Source: Loripinus fragilis (Eukaryota > Mollusca > Bivalvia > Lucinida > Lucinidae). Taken from it: DNA of 64,000 bases. Made by a program: the position numbers and the translations under genes. Position 1 is the stretch's first letter. The number at the start of each line of letters is the position of its first letter. A model generated the notes under the pieces. It saw only the letters and a list, made by a program, of their open reading frames with translations. It searched no databases and had not been told where the DNA came from. The stretch is taken from NCBI GenBank assembly GCA_964019695.1, contig OZ026515.1, forward strand, positions 44,569,994 through 44,633,993, read 5' to 3'. Shown in pieces: positions 1 through 11,690 of this stretch.

Positions 1-2240
1 CTGTTCTACATCTATACTTAAAGTATACAGGCAGCAAAGGCTCTGGCGAGTCTACACATTTACGCAGGCTAACATGTGTCTTCATTTCTTGAAACTGTGA
101 TAAGTAGATGTACCAAAATTAAATGTGCTGGCTCATTTGATTTATTCTTTGCGTTTCTAGTTATAATCTATTTAGCTTGATTTGAATTATGCAAATTATT
201 AAAAGGATGTAACTTTGTAACCATTATCATATTTTCATTTGGCATGCGAAATAGGAATAAAATAAAATTGCACTGTTAGACTAAGTATAATTCACAGAAA
301 TAAGTCAAAGCCAAAATTACCAATGAATTTATATAAGTCCATTCAATTAGTCATGTCTACAATACAATACTAACAATGCAAGGGAGCTTTTCTATGTATT
401 ATCCCTTTTAAATTTAATTTATCACTAACAAAGAACCTTTAGAACAAAACTTATGCTGTCATGTTTCATTACTTCACAAAATTGTATAATCAGATGAAAC
501 AGATGACAAGTGTTATATTCTCCTAAAATAGTTGTGTTATGCATGTTACCAAGATAAAGTCTATACTGGACATGCTTTAGATAGAGGGATTCATTACCAT
601 AGGGGATATCATCATAGGTTTGGCATGGTGGGTGCCATATATGTGTCAGAAACAAGTATGATTAAAAAAAACTTTAGTTTTTGTTCAAAGGATAAACACC
701 TGTTTTAATTCTTCATTTCTTGATTTTGACCATACTTTAAATGACTAGAAGTTGTAAGGTAGCTTCCCTTTATTGTTATCAATATAGTTGTTGTAATCAA
801 TAGCTGATAAGCTATATATGTATTTTGTTGGCTTACATAATGGTCAAGTGATCATACTAAACTACTACATGCTTAATATCATGTTTCATCTATTGAACTA
901 TAGACAGTGGGGAAAATGTCATGCATATACAATGTGTCATTTCATGTATGAAAATAATTAAACATATATAAGTGTAAGACATTTCAGTGATTATATTTTA
1001 GCATTTAAGAAACATTATTTGATCATTGAATTAAGCATTTTCTCTGTAAGTGATTGTTACATATATTCGATAAAACACTCTTAATTGAAACGGCATTTTA
1101 TTTGCTTAGAGTTCAAGTTTTTTTCCTTTTCATCACCCATACTTTTGGCAGAATTAAAACTGACTTGAATTTTATGTTAAAAAGGTAATAGTTATTAATT
1201 CTCTCATCTAATTGAGCCGTCAAATGGCAATTATCTGCTAGTCATTTAATTTCAATTACAAGATAATATTGATGTGTAAGAATAAGAAACAGCTTGATTT
1301 ATATACTATAGAATTTGCTATTATTTTAGGGTAACATATTAAATATGTTCTTAAAAAGGCTTTTGCAAGGTAACGCCCAAACCCATAGTAGAGAGTTAAC
1401 ATGCATTATTTTTTTACTTATGTTATGTGGTTTTAGAAAATTATAGTGTATAAAACTCGCCCTCAGATATATTTTGGCAGCTCATGTCCTAGTGGAAGCA
1501 CAACACTAAATAGTAGTATATTTGACAGTAAGTAACGTATATATCTGCAATATAATGGACTTAAGTTGTATTGATGCATACCAGCTGTTTGCTGCGTTTA
1601 ATTTAGTGTTTTTTTAGGTCATTGGCATGTTGAACAATAAGATTTAGGTATAGGTTTGTTTTTGCTCAAGAGGATTGGAAGCTGTTATAGGGTAACGTAG
1701 TTAACAAGGCTGTAACACGGTAACGCCCCAACTGCCAGAGGGCTAACATGTGTCATTTTGCTTTATATATAGTGTAGTTTTAGAAAATCATAGTGTACAA
1801 AATTCCCCCTGGGGGGGGGGGGGGGGGGGGGGAAGGGGTCTATAAGCAGCTCATTGTCTAGAAGGCAAAGATCAAGAATCGAAACAATCAAGTACCACAC
1901 CTGACCCAGGACATCACATGGGAAAGTGGCAAAAACACATACAAGCGAGCCAAGAGGTCAGCCATTTCTCAGCAGGTGACCACAAGGATGCAATGAAAAG
2001 ACAAGAAAGTATGACAAACACAAACTCTCATTAAACACATTTTCTTTTTTGGCGTAGTTTATATCTCAAGGGGGGGGGGGGGTATATGCTAAACCCCCTT
2101 TTTAAAAAGAAAGTATATGAATGGCCCATATCTGACACCCATGTAATATGCACATATTTTTCGCTCAGCTTCCCATCAAGCCTTTGTTTTCACATTTACA
2201 AAAAGCAGGTTTTCTCATGACAATGGTTTTGTTTGTTTGT
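1..2240. other. AT-rich sequence without a recognised gene
   Basis: Contains an imperfect direct duplication: 1330-1500 and 1690-1870 share GGGTAAC, GGTAACGCCC, TTTTAGAAAATTATAGTGTA and CAGCTCATTGTCTAG-like blocks. A 22-base G run (1811-1832) and a 13-base one (2070-2082) are present. 1861-1920 recurs at 34741-34800. Confidence 0.5.
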
Positions 2241-2356
2241 TTGATTTGAAAAAGATTCTTTACGTCCCATCAACAATCTTTCAGTTAAACAGGGACGGGT
2301 CTTCCTGGGTCGGACTAGTACTTAGCTAGGATAAATGTGTCTTGCTCAAGGACCAA
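2241..2356 (-). mobile_element. SINE 3' remnant (same family as 10959)
   Basis: The inverse contains GGTCCTTGAGCAAGACACAT, TATCCTAGCTAAGTACTAG, CAGGAAGACCCGTCCCTGTT and TTGATGGGACGTAAAGAA, nearly matching the body and tail at 11045-11150. The tRNA head is missing. Confidence 0.75.
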
Positions 2357-3087
2357 AAAAAAACGCAGAATATGTCAACTTTCTAATAAATCAAGTATAA
2401 GAATGGGCTGTTTTTTCAAAGGCCAGGTATATGATTGAGGTTGGTTTCAATTAAATTGGCTCGCACACCCGTACCAAAATTACTCCCGAGTAACCTCACA
2501 CCAGGTTTATATGCGAAATTACCGATATATGCGGAAGTTTGTAGTAAATATATTTAGGTGTCCTCGGACTACGAGCTGTATGATCCGCCGGTGACTTTAA
2601 GGTGTACCCCTTAAAGCAGCAAAACACCCTACAGACAAATGCTTTAAGCAGTTGACAGTCACATCCGAGCTGAAGTGGTTTACGGAGACCACCACTGCCC
2701 TCGATCCTAAATGTGCCATTGCATAGATTAAACATGACATATTTCCACTTTAAAAGCAAAGTCGCTGACTAAAAAGTTCGCATAAGAAATTAAGAGCAGG
2801 CAGATCTATGCATTTAGTTTTTCGTATTCACGGACAAATGCTAACGAAGTTAATCAAAAGAAAATATGTAAATAGGTTTTGCAAAAAAAATGCTCACACT
2901 GCGCCTGTACAGGGACGATGTTGATCGATGTATTGCACGGCACCTTAAGCCCACGCTTTAAACGGTCCTGAACATAGGATCTGGGCTGCAACCCCGGGGT
3001 TTCATCAAAGGCAGTGGCTATTTACTAAATTGACACAACACCAAATTTTGTTTAAAATAACAAGAAAATAAGATCAATCATACATAC
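2357..3087. other. No recognised feature
   Basis: A minus-strand open frame of 87 codons (2496-2759) has no splice context or family match. Nothing else seen. Confidence 0.4.
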
Positions 3088-3135
3088 GATCTTCTTCGAT
3101 GTATCGTCAGTTTTAATTGTCCTCTTCGAATCCAT
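3088..3135 (-). CDS. Candidate first coding exon of an unknown minus-strand gene
   Basis: ATG at 3135 opens 16 codons (MDSKRTIKTDDTSKKI) ending at a strong donor, gtatgtatg (3087-3079). A CCAAT motif (ACCAATCA on the minus strand) lies about 120 bp upstream near 3255-3262, and two near-identical 20-mers (CACCGCACAGAA...) lie in the would-be 5' leader. No downstream exon was recognised in the remaining 3 kb, so the rest would lie outside the window. Confidence 0.22.
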
Positions 3136-4320
3136 TGTCAAATATATGTAATTCACCGCACAGAATTTAGCACAGATATATAAATCACCGCACAGAACTT
3201 AGCACAGACTTCAAATTTTGCTTTGGAATGCCCGCGCTGATGCCTGAGACATTTGATTGGTCATTATTTCTCGGTAAAAAAACTCGGTAGTTGACGTAAC
3301 TGCAAATCATCTGAAGTTTCCCTGTCGGTTTCTTTGAGCAGAGACGCCCTGTGGAGGTGGCGAAACCATTATGCTAATATATTTTACAACAGGCATCGAC
3401 CAGGTTGAGGAAACAGTTGGAGGTCTGATAATGATCTCAACTTTATTCTATTATTATAAAAAAACGCAGTACGTTCAATAACAACACTGTTAGAAAATAC
3501 AATGAAAAAATAAAGACAGTCCTATGCAAAACCAGTCTGACCCCCCCACCCCCCTTCCAAACCCCACTTGGGTTGACTGTGCTTAAACACATAGTCTGGC
3601 CTCTTGTTTTTTTTTCTTTTCCTTTTAAAAGGCAAAACGCCGTTACGGTAAATGTTCAAAAATTCGAATACTGAAAATAATTTCCCCGCTGTTAATTGCG
3701 TTTCAGAAAAGTGCTAGTGTTCGAAGTTTTAGAATGTGTTCTTTATCATGAGCCAAAACGGCATATATGCATGTCAGACGGTGATAGTAACGTGTTGAAA
3801 ACATGGCGATATGATTCTGCGGCTGTCTGCTGATTTCTCTTTTCTTGAATTTTTTTTAAAACCGCCGCTAAATCGTTTGGAAGAAACTCGGACCCAACTG
3901 GGTTCGAGGAAGAAATATCAGCAGGTTCCGTGGTGGCGGTAGTAGTTGCTCAAAGCCAGTTTTTTTTTTCTTTCGATGAAGTAGTAGTAGTAAATATGCA
4001 GGTTAAATATAACCAACACTCCTTGTGGACTGAGTAAGTAAATTTCCAGTGCGTGCGGTATTCGCCAAGTGGAGAGCCAGGCACGTGCATGTTGTGTCAC
4101 TCAATTTACTAACAAGTCGTAAAAATTCACCAATTTAACTATTCGATAAGCAGTGTCTTCTATATACACTCGTCTCGGACTACCGATGAATCGTCTCTTC
4201 AGCAAACCAAAACTCATGTGCTTGCTATGCGCAGTTGCCGACTTCGACTTCCATTAATATTGTAATACCGCTCGTACAATCAAATAATTTTTTGCAACTG
4301 ATCCCACAGATGTTAACTTG
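3136..4320. other. Possible promoter-side sequence; no gene recognised
   Basis: Holds the putative leader and CCAAT motif of the candidate exon at 3088-3135, and C runs at 3540-3552. Otherwise non-repetitive. Confidence 0.35.
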
Positions 4321-4360
4321 GAGGGAAAACAGTCATTGACAAAATTTCAAAAAGAACACC

Positions 4361-4363
<3 letters not shown>

Positions 4364-4407
<44 letters not shown>

Positions 4408-4671
4408 ACCGGTCGATCTGCAGATGCATTGGTTAGAAAGGGAAGTTTCTCTCTCTCTCTCTCTCTCTTTACATTTGCAAACGGGTCGGATCAAGACCAG
4501 ACTCAAACCAATTGGGGAAAAAAACATTTGGGCATGCGATATGAAGCATGCAAAGCTGAAAATTGCGTTAATACGACTTTGTCGCACAAAAGCCGACATC
4601 TCAAAGAGCGTGCAAAATATTCAATGAAACCAAGCCAATACAGGGACAAAAGATCATCGCGTGCAAGCGCT

Positions 4672-4709
<38 letters not shown>

Positions 4710-4710
4710 T
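4364..4710. repeat. (CT)n microsatellite cluster
   Basis: CT runs at 4364-4405, 4449-4468 and 4671-4695, the last followed by (CA)6. The 187-codon open frame across them is rich in Ser-Leu from CTCTCT and is not a convincing gene. Confidence 0.9.
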
Positions 4711-5362
4711 CTCTTCTTCTTCTTTACGACCTGCTTTCAAAGTTTGCAAATAATTTGGATCCAGAAGATCGTAGGGTGTTTTGCTGAACCTGACCAGGGG
4801 CTAACAGTCATACCAAGAGTTAATCTAGTAAGAGCATGTGCGATTTTGCGTCCGATGCGCACGATACGCTGGGCATCTTAGTATATCACAAAGAAAAAGG
4901 AAAATTTCAGACAAGTACCACACATCTAGTTTTTCTTTTAGATGCAATGCGCCGTTTCATCCATGTTGACACTGCTCGGGTTTTCGTTCAGAATTGAGGG
5001 AGAAACTGTCGACGCACATCATTTACTTGTAAAAGACTCAAACGAGCCTGCGCAAACGTGAATTCTTTTAAAATACATCATTCACTATACTTGGGTAACA
5101 TACGTAAAGTTGGGGAGTAGATGATGGCTCAAATATAGAATTTATGCATATGTCTCACGACTCAAACTCCAACACGGGAAAAGGTCCTTTTGTGAAAAGG
5201 CAAACTTACTTAGCAAATTTACAAGCATATCAAGACCCAGTTGAGTATCACTGTGGTTTATACGGATGAATTTCGAATGTTTAATTATGACGGACAAAAA
5301 GATCTGAATAGACAGTGTATTACCTAAGTCCTTCATTAGATGGGCGTTTTCTGGCGGTAATT

Positions 5363-5970
5363 CATGCGCGGATCCAGAGGGGGACAGGGAGCATGAGCGG
5401 GTCAAGAGGGGGGATAGGGGTCCGGACTCCCTTCCCCCTCGAAAATGACGTTATATGGGTTTCTTTAGAAATAAACATTTGGACCCCGTTGGACCCCCAC
5501 CTCCCTTGAAAATGTTGGACTTCCTCTGAAACCTTGGAAAAGTATAGTCTTCTTTGAAATAACCATTGGACACCCTCTGTAAAACTGTAAAATATTAAAG
5601 TTGAGGATTAAAAAAAAGAAGAGAAAACTTCAGAGCTGCTTTCTGACAGTCGGGCCTGGACCCCATCCCCCCCTGGCAAAAATTCCGGTATCCGCGCATG
5701 GGGAATCGGACCCCCTCCCTTGAAAAATCACAAAAATATAGGGTTCTATGCAATACTGGTCTGGACCCCCCTGAAAATCACAAAGCTATACATAGCCAGC
5801 ATTCAATCTTGGTCCATCATCGACCCGCCAGGGAAACGCCATTACAATGGCGTTTCGCTGGCTGGCCGATGATGGCCCGCTTTAGTGGTATTTGGATTCT
5901 CTCTCCCCTCAGCAACTAAAAAAATCTGTCAGAGTTTGGACCCCTCTGACAAAATTGTCTGGCTTTGCCC
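5363..5970. mobile_element. Two adjacent GGATCCGCGCATG-family MITEs
   Basis: 5363-5700 is bounded by CATGCGCGGATCCAG and its inverse TCCGCGCATG. 5701-5970 is a partial relative holding GGACCCCCCTGAAAATCACAAAG, a palindrome centred on GCCATTACAATGGC within GGCGTTTCGCTGGCTGGCC, and GGTATTTGGATTCTCTC. Open frames across them are not coding. Confidence 0.7.
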
Positions 5971-7009
5971 GAGGCATCTCGAAAGATAATACAAGAATAT
6001 TGCTTCGAGGAGGCATGTCACATCTGTTTTATGGCAGACAAAGGAGTTGACCATTGCTGAAGAACTTGATTCCGACGAAACAGGTACATGTAACTAGGCA
6101 TGGTAGACAGCCGATACAAATACATGTTTGACCTTTGTACATGTACTAAAATCCGTGCGTTTAATGCGCTCTTGCTTTATCATGCCTGTCTGTATCGCAC
6201 AATAAGCAGACTCATGTTCAGACCAAAAAGTACAACGTCGCGCGCTCGGCATTGCAAAAAAGATTGCCACTTGTCAGTTTACCCATCTGAGTAGAATGGA
6301 ACCTTCCAGATGTCGCCTACTTATCACAAAACCACTCACGCGCATATATGTACGATAATATTCTACAGAAAACAGATGCATTGGGACTAACCTCGGACCC
6401 AATAACACTGGGTCCGAGGACAAACAGATAAACGGACATCTACTTTTCGCCGAACATAACTTGTGTTCGTAATTTTAGAAATCCTCTATTTAAAAAAAGG
6501 GCAGTGTTCGATTTTTAGAATGCTTTAAAAAGATTGTTCGGAGGTAATTTTAGGTGTTCGTCTCGAAATTTTAGAACGTTTCGAAATTGAATATTGAAGT
6601 CATTTTTGTTTGTTTTATTTTTCGTCATCTAGCCACCATGCAAAATGCATGCTGATAATTTAAATTCCCCATTTGTAGCCATGAGGAAAAGTGATGTGGA
6701 GTTTAAGGGGATTTATACCAGACAGTGCATTTGTACCTGTGATCTGGATCTTCAGTCAATGAAAGCCAAACGGCCGTACTTTACCGATAAGCTCGCCGCA
6801 AAAACATGTATGAGTGTTTATCTACTTCCTTACTGTACCTGTGCGAAGTCATTCAGTTCTTTGGTTTTCAAGTTTCAGTTATATAGACCGTCTTTATCTA
6901 AGATTTGATTCTCAATAATTTCAGGTAGCAGCCGCGCAAGAAGTTAAAAAAAGCGTCGGGGATATTGCAATCGCCTCCGTCCATCCGTCTGTCCGTCCGT
7001 CACGCTATC
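5971..7009. other. No recognised gene
   Basis: A small hairpin CTCGGACCCA / TGGGTCCGAG at 6390-6422. Three short ATG frames have no support. Confidence 0.4.
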
Positions 7010-7368
7010 TCCTCCTAAACCATTTGACGAAATCCAACCAAATTTGGTGTGAATGGGGCGCGCAACAGCACATTTTTTGCCCCACCCCCCTGGGGCCTTG
7101 GGGAGGGGTCAAATGGTCAAATATCATTAAATATCATTAAATTTCAATTACATAGTAAATTTCAAAGATTGTTAACCAAACTTTGTGTGTCTTCTCAAAC
7201 ACGACAAATATAAAGCCTATCAGACGGGATTTTCATTTGGCCGCCTGGGTCATGCCCCAGTGGTGGGACTTGGGGGTACCGTGGGGGGGGGGTCATTTTT
7301 GATTTGCGATGGCGCGACATCGAATGTGTTCTAGTTTATATTTATATTAACGCACACACACACATACG

Positions 7369-7441
<73 letters not shown>

Positions 7442-8250
7442 CGATTTTGAGGTCTAAAATATTAAACAAGTTCCTGCCTAAAATATGATGTGCACAAGCT
7501 TAGAAGCTAAGACACCAACTTTTTCCCCAAGGCTTATCAACAATTATCACGCACAGCTGGGGCTGATTAATGCACTGCAGCAGCCTCTTCAGTAATAATT
7601 TATAGACAGGGTTGCTGGCCAGCAAATTAAGAACTAAAACTCGGCTTTTGTAAAAAAAAACTATTTTTATGCACACTGGGGCATTTATTGTTACACCTGT
7701 CCGTCTGTCTGTACGTACGTCTGCCAGTGCGTCAACCCAACGCCCGCTCTCTAAGTCGAATAGTTTTGATCAGAACTTTATGAAACTTGGTCATATTGTT
7801 TAGTAAAATATTGTCTTCTTCAAGTTCGATAATGGTCCGTATCACACCAGTGTCTCCAGGAGATTTTGCCATTTGATTATGAAAATTCCCCATTTTTGAT
7901 GGTGTCCCGTCTATAAGTCCAGTATTTTTTATTACTTGATTACATTGTTTAGTAGCATAGTGTATTTTACAAATTCGATAATGGTATTCAGGAGTTCTTG
8001 GCCTTTTTTCATGAATTCTTTTTGATGGTGTCTGGTCTATAAGTCTACCAATTTCGATCACAACTTTATGAAACTTGGTCCATAATGTCTTTTTCAAGTT
8101 CGATAATGATGAAAATAGCACCGATACCCCAAGAGTTATTGCCCTTTGTTCATCAAAAATTCATCTTTGGCTTTGTGAGAATATACGAACTTAGCATCAG
8201 CGGGGGCGTCCGTGCCCCATGGACACATTCTAGTTTATACCTACAACCAT
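7010..8250. repeat. Low-complexity region of GTCCGTCTGTCC-bounded repeats
   Basis: Starts after TCCGTCCGTCTGTCCGTCCG (6977-7000) and holds duplicated blocks such as TTTATGAAACTTGGTC (7777, 8069), CTATAAGTC (7911, 8038) and TTGATGGTGTC. This is a degenerate repeat with ~150-bp spacing. No gene seen. Confidence 0.6.
7351..7441. repeat. (CA)n microsatellite
   Basis: About 45 CA units with two interruptions (CATACG, CGCA) near the left end. Confidence 0.95.
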
Positions 8251-9449
8251 TCAGAAATTGATATTTGGCACACTTGCATGTAGGCCTAATGTTCTTTTTT
8301 TGGGGGGGGGGGGGGGACGACAAGCAGTGCAGACCCATATCAGATACCATTTAACTGTTTGACCAATCATGCTTATGGTATATTAAATTTTGAATGATAA
8401 TGAGATAATGAAAATACCCAACCTAAAACGGAAATAGACTGGTCCAAATGATAAGAGTGGTACGTTCTATTCGGCTTAGGTGGGTTAAATGGAAGTGATT
8501 CAGCTGGAACATAAAATTTAATCACTTTGAGTGTGGCGGGGAAATAAACGTTCTCGTGAAGTCTCGAAGGGATGTGCACAACATTCATGAAATAAATGGG
8601 ATATTCACGCTAGGTCAGAGACAGTCATGCGCCATCTCATCGGTCACGCGAAATAGTTTCCGAAACAGTGTAATAGGCTGAATTTTGGCCCAGTGGGTGG
8701 GGGGACGGAATGTTAATGAAAGACTCTACTGCGGTACACGCTGGTCAGCTTCTTGGGCGGTGCATTTTTTTTACCCCTGGTTTACTCTATACAAGGTCAA
8801 ATGTCATTCAGACCGAAAATACCCACTGTTTGTAATTTAGAAACATTCAAGATGAGCCGCGACGTTAGTTTTACAATAATGTGGCATGTATGACCAGCAA
8901 ATGCTCAGATCAGCTTGCGACACACACGCAGTCTGATGAACTCTGAGCGGAGACTTTGCTGGTCCCTTGTGAGGTTTTGTCCCTTGTGTTTCAAGCGATT
9001 TGTCTCTTATTATTTCTTATTTCTTATGTAGAGAGACTTCTACTTCATATGCGTATAATTCCAAAATTATTCTCACAAAGGTTTGACAAAGCAGACACAA
9101 ATCTGTGTAATGAAAGGCGACCCCCCCCCCCATTGAAAGGGGCGGTGTCCATAGCTATGAGACAAAATACCTACAAATGAAAAACAAGAATCTCTTCATA
9201 GATGCTGTGCATTGATATACATGTTTTTTGTGGTGAGCATTACACAAAACGCCCATATACATTGGACAGAACGCCCAGCCTAGGTAGTTTGCCTATATAG
9301 CCCTGGCAAAATGAACAAATACATTCTAAGCGCGAAGGTGTAATAAGATTATGTGTTTTCCTTGGTGGGGAATTGGAATCCAACGTAAAAGAATATATTC
9401 AACAGTGTGATTTCATATCAGACAATCAAAAAATCAATTATGCAAGGGA
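8251..9449. other. No recognised gene
   Basis: G run 8301-8314 and C run 9121-9131 only. Confidence 0.4.
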
Positions 9450-9596
9450 GTGAGTTCGAGCTTCGACAGCGTCACTACGTTGTGTCCGTGAGCATGAAAT
9501 ATTAATCCTTGCTTAGTTTCTGGTTTATCCCAGGAAGTCCCGTCCCGACATTACTGAAAAAATGTTGACTGGTTTGTTAAGAATTAAATCAAACAT
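9450..9596 (+). mobile_element. Diverged SINE copy (same family as 10959)
   Basis: Contains AGCGTCACTACGTTGTG, CCTTGCTTAGTTTCTGGTT, CAGGAAGTCCCGTCCC and TGTTGACTGG...AAGAATTAAATCAAA in the same order as 11030-11150, with many changes. The tRNA head is largely lost. Confidence 0.65.
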
Positions 9597-10958
9597 ACAG
9601 ACAATTATGCAAGGTAAATATTGAGCGTATGTGTTGTGTTTTATGAACCGCATGCTGCGCCATCACTTATGGAATATACATTTGGCTAAACTTCGTGGTT
9701 ATTGATATGGGCCTAGCGTCCTGTCCCACCTTACCGCTATGAAATACGTACGGAACTCGTGCCTCTTTGCATAAGAAATACTAGTTGCACTCCATTTGGT
9801 CAAAAATATTATGTTGATAGTGATGATGTACGTCCCAGTCAACATTTTTGAAACAAGTCGGAAGTGAAAAACATATATTTTTCATGAGTAGCGATTGCGC
9901 ATGAGCCTTTCTCGTTTTCGAATGTGATACGTAATAAATGTGTACTTCTTAGTTTTCCAACCACACTCTACCCCTGATTTCTTCAGTTTCTGAGTGTTAA
10001 TTAAGTGGGATCTCCACCCACTGAGAGCAGGTGTCTTTTATCAGTAGTTTCTAGATTTTTTTCTGTCAGCCTAGGAGAATGGTGATTAATTTGTAACCTG
10101 ATACCTGAAATTCCAGGTATTGTCTAGCTTGTTTCTTTGTTCTTTTCAAACATATTTTATTTGTTGGTCAAAAGCAAGCTGCTTATGAACTTTACACTAA
10201 AAATATTTGAAAATGTATCTTCAATCGTTTTATTATGATGAAAAATATGGATTTTGTAGTATAGACTATAGTTTATAATTACTTGGAAAAATGCAGAGCT
10301 GTTTTACTGCAGAGACTGGCCACATTTAATTAGTGCTAATTGGTTGTATTGCTCTTAACATCATGGGAGGCTAATGAACAGATGGAATTCTTTAAGCCAA
10401 ATGATTGAACACAGTATGAAACATGCAACATGTACTTGCTCATTTGTCAATATACCGAATATAGACATCCATAAGATTAAAAATGGACTTGTTCAATTTA
10501 AACGAATTGAAGTGTCCACTAATCACAATAAAGTGCACAGCAACAGGAGAAAATATACATATGGGAACAATTTTGAAAAAGAAAACATCGATTTCAAAAT
10601 TTCATTTGTGAGGGCAATGTCAGAATAATCTAAGGTAGAGCACTTTCTTGCATTATAATAACTATATTTTTGTCAGTCTAACTATTAAATGTGGTTTGCA
10701 ATAATAGGACCCAGTATACTGAGTCCGAGGCAATACTAATCAAACTATTAAACGTTTGATAGAATTGGTCCTTTCTTTTTATTTTTTTACATTCGGTTTT
10801 ATAACCGTTTCAATATAATTCCACTGTTATATATCAAAAATGGAGGTAAACGCGAAACTGAAGTGTCTTGGACTCAATATAACATGGAATCCTACCAGTC
10901 AACTGTGTTAAATATATTATGTTCTCCGAAAATTCAGTAATTATATCATAAAACAATC
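9597..10958. other. No recognised gene
   Basis: AT-rich. An 84-codon plus-strand frame at 10374-10628 shows no splice or family support. A hairpin GGACCCAGTATACTGAGTCC lies at 10709-10728. Confidence 0.4.
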
Positions 10959-11190
10959 TGGGAGCGCAGTGGCTCAGTGGTAGAGTGCTTGATTCGAGAC
11001 TGAGGGGCCGCAGGCTCGAGCCTCACCGGCGTCACTGCGTTGTGGTCCTTGAGCAAGACACATTTATCCTAGCTTAGTACTGGTTCAACACAGGAAGACC
11101 CATCCCTGTTTAACTGAAAGATTGTTGATGGGACGTAAAGAATAAAATCAAAGGGGAAAAAGAAAAAAAGAAAGAAATAAAATCAATCTA
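10959..11190 (+). mobile_element. tRNA-derived SINE, near full length
   Basis: Head GGGAGCGCAGTGGCTCAGTGG carries box A (TGGCTCAGTGG), with a box B-like GGCTCGAGCC about 45 bp downstream. A body follows with the block GTCCTTGAGCAAGACACAT, then GATGGGACGTAAAGAATAAA and an A-rich tail. Two further partial copies are at 2241-2356 and 9450-9596, which shows it is a dispersed family. Confidence 0.8.
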
Positions 11191-11299
11191 AATTCAAACA
11201 GTCAGCCATGCCCATTTATTCAAGCTCATTTAAGAGCTCACTAAGTATATGTTATACATGCACAATGTAGGCCAACTGTATTCAAGTTTATATAAGTTA

Positions 11300-11690
11300 A
11301 GCAACTTAATCCTATGTTTTTGGCAATGCTGTGGCAAACCAGGGTGATTGAATAGAATTTACTAAGTTTATGGCAAAGCTGTGGCATTAGGATTTTATAA
11401 ATACAAGTTTATGGTGAAGTTCTGGCAAACACCTGATAAAATTCCAAGTTTGTGGCACACCTCTGGCAAGGTAATACACAAGATTAAAGTTTGTGGCAAT
11501 GTATTGGCAAGTTTTCTGAAATATGATACTTTCTGGCAGTGTTATGGCAATTTACCACTAGTGGCAAAGTTGTTTGCCATAACCTTGCCACTAGCGGTAA
11601 AGATCGGCACAGTTCTCTGGCACAGAATTCCTTTGCCACAAAGCTGCTGTAACCTTGTGGCAACACTGCGGCAAAGAATCTTTTTCATAA
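11300..11690. repeat. Minisatellite, ~41-bp unit with paired TGGCA motifs
   Basis: Seven or more units of AAGTTTGTGGCAA-N5-CTGTGGCAA followed by a variable AT-rich spacer, starting near 11318. The last part turns into inverted TTTGCCATAACCTTGCCAC copies. Open frames on both strands arise from the repeat. Confidence 0.75.

Noticed and set aside
425..655. 76-codon minus-strand frame
   Set aside because: No acceptor, donor or family match.
4318..4881. 187-codon open frame
   Set aside because: Dominated by Ser-Leu runs from (CT)n and (CA)n microsatellites; no domain and no splice context.
10959..11035. tRNA gene
   Set aside because: tRNA-like promoter boxes, but a SINE body and A-rich tail follow and the same body recurs twice.
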